Assembly (NCBI GenBank): GCA_016927865.1
Contig: JAFGLU010000058.1
Span: 1-42,259 of the forward strand
Direction of reading: 5' to 3'
DNA from: Anaerolineaceae bacterium
GTDB lineage: Bacteria > Chloroflexota > Anaerolineae > Anaerolineales > Anaerolineaceae
DNA: 42,259 nt
Part shown: one piece after another, positions 39,717-42,259 of the stretch
Layout: every line of letters starts with the position of its first letter
How positions within the stretch are numbered: the stretch's first letter is position 1
Translations under genes and position numbers: made by a program
Notes under the pieces: generated by a model
The model's input: the letters and a program-made list of their open reading frames with translations, nothing else
What the model was told of the DNA's origin: nothing
Database searches by the model: none

Positions 39717-41390
39717 ATGGATCTTCATCCACCATCCCTCACGGATGGACGCAAACTGGCCGAATCGGACACCCTCGATGGACAAGGGCTGAAACAACTG
39801 GTCGAAGCCGGGCTCACCTGGCTCAAAACCCACCAGCAAACTGTTAATGCCCTCAACGTATTCCCTGTCCCCGATGGTGACACCGGCACAAACATGGTGC
39901 TGACCATGCAAGCCGCTTATAACGAGATTGCCTCCTCTGGCGAGACCAATGTCGGTAAGATGGCCCATGCGGTTGCCCAAGGCGCCCTCATGGGTGCCCG
40001 CGGAAATTCGGGTGTCATCCTCTCGCAACTATGGCGCGGCTTTGCCCGGGCGCTGGATCACCTGGACGTGATGGATGGGGCGCTCTTCGTGCGCGCCCTG
40101 GTGGAAAGCCGCAATACGGCTTATAAAGGGGTGGTCCGCCCAGTCGAAGGCACGATTTTAACGGTTGCAAAAGACGTCGCCGCCGCCGGTGAAACAGCCC
40201 TGGCGAACTCCGACAAACTGACCGATATCCTCGAAGCGGTGGTCCTGGCTGCCGACGAGTCCGTCCGTTACACCCCCGAACTGCTGCCCATTCTCAAGCA
40301 GGCTGGCGTGGTGGATTCCGGCGGGAAAGGGTTCTTCTTCATCTTGGAAGGCATGCTTCGCTATTTCAATGGCCAATCACTCGAAGTGCCCGTTGCCGCC
40401 GTCCAGCCCCTCTCAGCCATGTCGCTTGACCAGGCTGCGGAAGAGATTGAACCCGGACAGGACTACGAAGTCGTTGTCGATTTCCGCCCCACCAACGAAT
40501 TGGATCTGGAAGCCTTTTACAACGATCTCACTGAAATCGGCACTTCCATCCAGGTCGGCGAAGGCGATGGCATGTACCGCATGCACATCCACGTCGAAAC
40601 TGAAAAACGCTACCAGCCCATCGATTACATCATGGGCATTGGCACCATCACCAAGGTCGCCATGGAAAACCTTTTGGCCCAAATGGAAGAACAGGGCCAA
40701 AAGACACAACTGACCTTTGCCCCCGTCGAGCCTGGACAGGTAGCCGTGGTGGCTGTTGCGCCCGGCCCCGGCATCGCGCGCATCTTCGCCAGCCTGGGGG
40801 TCGCCGCTGTCGTCATGGGCGGCCAAACCATGAATCCCAGCACCGAAGAAATCCTGGCTTCTTTTGAGAACCTGCCCACCGACAAGGTCATCATCCTGCC
40901 CAACAACAAAAACATCATCCTGGCAGCCCAAAACTGCGCCGCGGTCACCGTCAAAAAGGTAGCTGTCATCCCCAGTCGCAGTGTACCCCAGGGTCTCAGC
41001 GCCATGTTCCGCCTCAACCCCGACTCCGATATTGATGAAACGGTCGCTGAAATGACTGAAGCCATCAGCGAAGTCGAGACGGGCGAAATCACTATCGCCA
41101 CCCGTTCGGTCGTCATCAACGATGTCAACGTCAATCAGGGCGAAGTCATTGCCCTACACAACGGTCAACTTGTCATGTCCGCGGCCACCCTCGATGAAGC
41201 CATCATCGGATTGCTAGAAAAGGCCAAGACATCCGACCGTGAGCACATCACACTCTTCTATGGCGATACCGTCAATAAGAACGAAGCCAACCGCATCGCC
41301 GACCTGGTTCGTTCGCACTATCCCGCTCACGAGTTGGAAATGCACGATGGCGGTCAGCCGCACTACCAGCTCATTATTGCGATCGAATAA
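39717..41390 (+). CDS. fakA: Fatty-acid kinase catalytic subunit-like (DhaL/DAK2 domain protein)
   Basis: This is a 557-aa protein. The N-terminal DhaL-type kinase domain has LNVFPVPDGDTGTNM (Mg-ATP binding), GARGNSGVILSQLWRGF and VDSGGKGFF. A middle domain (DYEVVVDFRPTNELD to GIGTITKVAMENL) and a C-terminal DegV-like domain (GVAAVVMGGQTMNPSTEEIL and LPNNKNIILAA) follow. This is the FakA/YloV architecture. FakA phosphorylates fatty acids bound to a FakB (DegV) protein for phospholipid synthesis; the downstream gene encodes such a partner 1 bp after the stop. I chose ATG 39717 because GGGAG lies 8 nt upstream, whereas ATG 39702 has no Shine-Dalgarno sequence. Confidence 0.92.
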   Translation: MDLHPPSLTDGRKLAESDTLDGQGLKQLVEAGLTWLKTHQQTVNALNVFPVPDGDTGTNMVLTMQAAYNEIASSGETNVGKMAHAVAQGALMGARGNSGVILSQLWRGFARALDHLDVMDGALFVRALVESRNTAYKGVVRPVEGTILTVAKDVAAAGETALANSDKLTDILEAVVLAADESVRYTPELLPILKQAGVVDSGGKGFFFILEGMLRYFNGQSLEVPVAAVQPLSAMSLDQAAEEIEPGQDYEVVVDFRPTNELDLEAFYNDLTEIGTSIQVGEGDGMYRMHIHVETEKRYQPIDYIMGIGTITKVAMENLLAQMEEQGQKTQLTFAPVEPGQVAVVAVAPGPGIARIFASLGVAAVVMGGQTMNPSTEEILASFENLPTDKVIILPNNKNIILAAQNCAAVTVKKVAVIPSRSVPQGLSAMFRLNPDSDIDETVAEMTEAISEVETGEITIATRSVVINDVNVNQGEVIALHNGQLVMSAATLDEAIIGLLEKAKTSDREHITLFYGDTVNKNEANRIADLVRSHYPAHELEMHDGGQPHYQLIIAIE

Positions 41391-41391
41391 T

Positions 41392-42237
41392 ATGGGTTCC
41401 ATCTGCATCCTGACCGATAGCGCAGCCCAATTCACCCAACCAGGATTTGCAGGCAGGCAAGACGTCCGCACCATCCCGTTTGCGGTGCAAATCAAAGGGC
41501 AAACCTATCAGAATGGTGAAGGTCCCAAGACCAACGCCCTACCGCCATTTGCGAACGCGGAACTCAACCCGCGCTTGTTGGCTCCCGATGCGCAAGGCTT
41601 CTACGATTTCTTTATCAACATGAGCCGCCAGTACCGCGAAGGAATTGCCATTCTTTCCTCTGATGGGTTGATGCACACTTTTGCGGATGCCGAGAAAGCC
41701 GCACTGGCAGCCCGGTCACAAATCAACATCACCCTGGTCGATTCCCATTCCACCTCGGTCGGCTTGGGACTGCTCGTCCAGGCAGCGGCCGAAGCTGGGG
41801 CAAACGGCATGTCGCTCACCGATATCGAGCGCCATGTGCGCAAACTGGCTGGCAATCTCTACAGCGTTTTCTGCACAGGCAGCCTGTCCTATCTTGCCCA
41901 TGCCGGCTTCATCGATCATGGCCAGGCCCTGGCAGGCGAAATTCTCAACCTCCTCCCCATCTTCTCCCTTGAGGAGGGCCTACTCAGCGCCGTGGAGAAA
42001 GCACGCAACTACCGGGCGGCAATGGATTACTTCCAGGAGTTTTTCTCCGAATTCGAAAACCTCCAACACATTGCCTTCCTGCAAGGTCACCCGCCCGCCC
42101 ACGAAACCCACGCCCTGCGCGCCACCGCCCAGGACCTCTTCCCTAAAACTTCTTTCAGCGAACATCCCCTCCATCCGCCCCTGGCAACCCTTTTTGGACC
42201 CAAAACACTGGGATTGTTCCTGCTCGAGTCCGATTGA
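41392..42237 (+). CDS. DegV-family (FakB-like) fatty-acid-binding protein
   Basis: This is a 281-aa protein. DegV features: SICILTDSAAQFTQPGF at the start, GIAILSSDGLMHTFADAEKAA, LVDSHSTSVGLGLLVQAAAEA and YSVFCTGSLSYLAHAGFI. FakB proteins hold a fatty acid in a tunnel and present it to FakA. The TDS motif is present, but the following region (FAVQIKGQTYQNGEG) departs from the common IxLxIxFGxExYxDG, so ligand specificity is uncertain. The ATG begins 1 bp after the fakA stop, indicating coupled expression. The stop is followed only by the edge of the window. Confidence 0.88.
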   Translation: MGSICILTDSAAQFTQPGFAGRQDVRTIPFAVQIKGQTYQNGEGPKTNALPPFANAELNPRLLAPDAQGFYDFFINMSRQYREGIAILSSDGLMHTFADAEKAALAARSQINITLVDSHSTSVGLGLLVQAAAEAGANGMSLTDIERHVRKLAGNLYSVFCTGSLSYLAHAGFIDHGQALAGEILNLLPIFSLEEGLLSAVEKARNYRAAMDYFQEFFSEFENLQHIAFLQGHPPAHETHALRATAQDLFPKTSFSEHPLHPPLATLFGPKTLGLFLLESD

Positions 42238-42251
42238 CGCTCACTTTGCGG

Positions 42252-42257
42252 TAAAAT
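42252..42257 (+). promoter_or_regulatory. Candidate -10 box (TAAAAT) at the window edge
   Basis: TAAAAT preceded by GCGG, the same context type as before purB (GGGTAAAAT). A gene may start just beyond the right edge. Confidence 0.3.
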
Positions 42258-42259
42258 AC

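Overview
The window looks like chromosomal DNA of a GC-rich bacterium, most likely Chloroflexota, class Anaerolineae. The reasons are the overall protein character, a secreted repeat protein ending in a short LPLILR-type tail, a DUF2207-like membrane protein, Ser/Thr kinases with PQQ-type propellers, and frequent TTG/GTG starts. This is inference from gene content, not from a marker phylogeny. No phage, transposase, CRISPR array or rRNA is visible. By eye the + strand is richer in C than in G whichever strand carries the gene.

Layout. 74-147: tRNA-Arg(CCT), minus strand. 246-5734: a plus-strand cassette with a small membrane zinc-ribbon protein, a DUF2207-like membrane protein whose extreme C-terminus is an alternating Cys-Ala tail, a radical SAM/SPASM enzyme with an N-terminal PqqD-like domain, a paralogue of that enzyme that has lost every Fe-S cysteine, and a SAM methyltransferase. 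The last three genes overlap by 4 bp each, and a 26-bp perfect hairpin closes the unit. I read this as a candidate peptide-tail (RiPP-like) modification system and consider it the most novel item here. 5852-8859: GIY-YIG protein, tRNA-Pro(GGG), a three-repeat SdrD-B-like secreted protein and a TrmO-family protein. 8914-13615: a MerR regulator and a heterodimeric ABC exporter with one degenerate ATP site. 13743-17192: serC, fmt and a ketopantoate reductase-like gene. 17356-20849: a polytopic membrane protein fused to a subtilase, and a monoacylglycerol lipase-like hydrolase. 21056-25487: a fused SHMT-aminomethyltransferase and a LysN/MocR-like aminotransferase.

25741-31986 (minus strand) is a signalling island. 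In transcription order it encodes a Ser/Thr kinase with an eight-blade PQQ propeller, a PP2C phosphatase, a J-domain/VWA fusion, a zinc-ribbon/FHA protein, a 79-aa unknown, an OmpR-type response regulator and thioredoxin. Kinase, phosphatase and phosphothreonine reader together suggest one phospho-signalling module. 32212-34927: purB and a DUF362 protein. 35025-36956 (minus): a Ca2+/H+ antiporter, an SH3-domain lipid-side protein and a DUF971 protein. 37118-42237: a second Ser/Thr kinase overlapping rpe, divergent rpmB, then an Asp23/Gls24 protein, a FakA-like kinase and a DegV/FakB-like lipid-binding protein that probably form a fatty-acid kinase pair.

Intergenic DNA carries many perfect hairpins and at least three families of short dispersed repeats. 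Several genes (fmt, purB, and the gene beginning beyond the right edge) have a -10-like box 6-8 nt before the start codon, suggesting leaderless transcripts. All functional calls come from reading motifs by eye; no database search was run.
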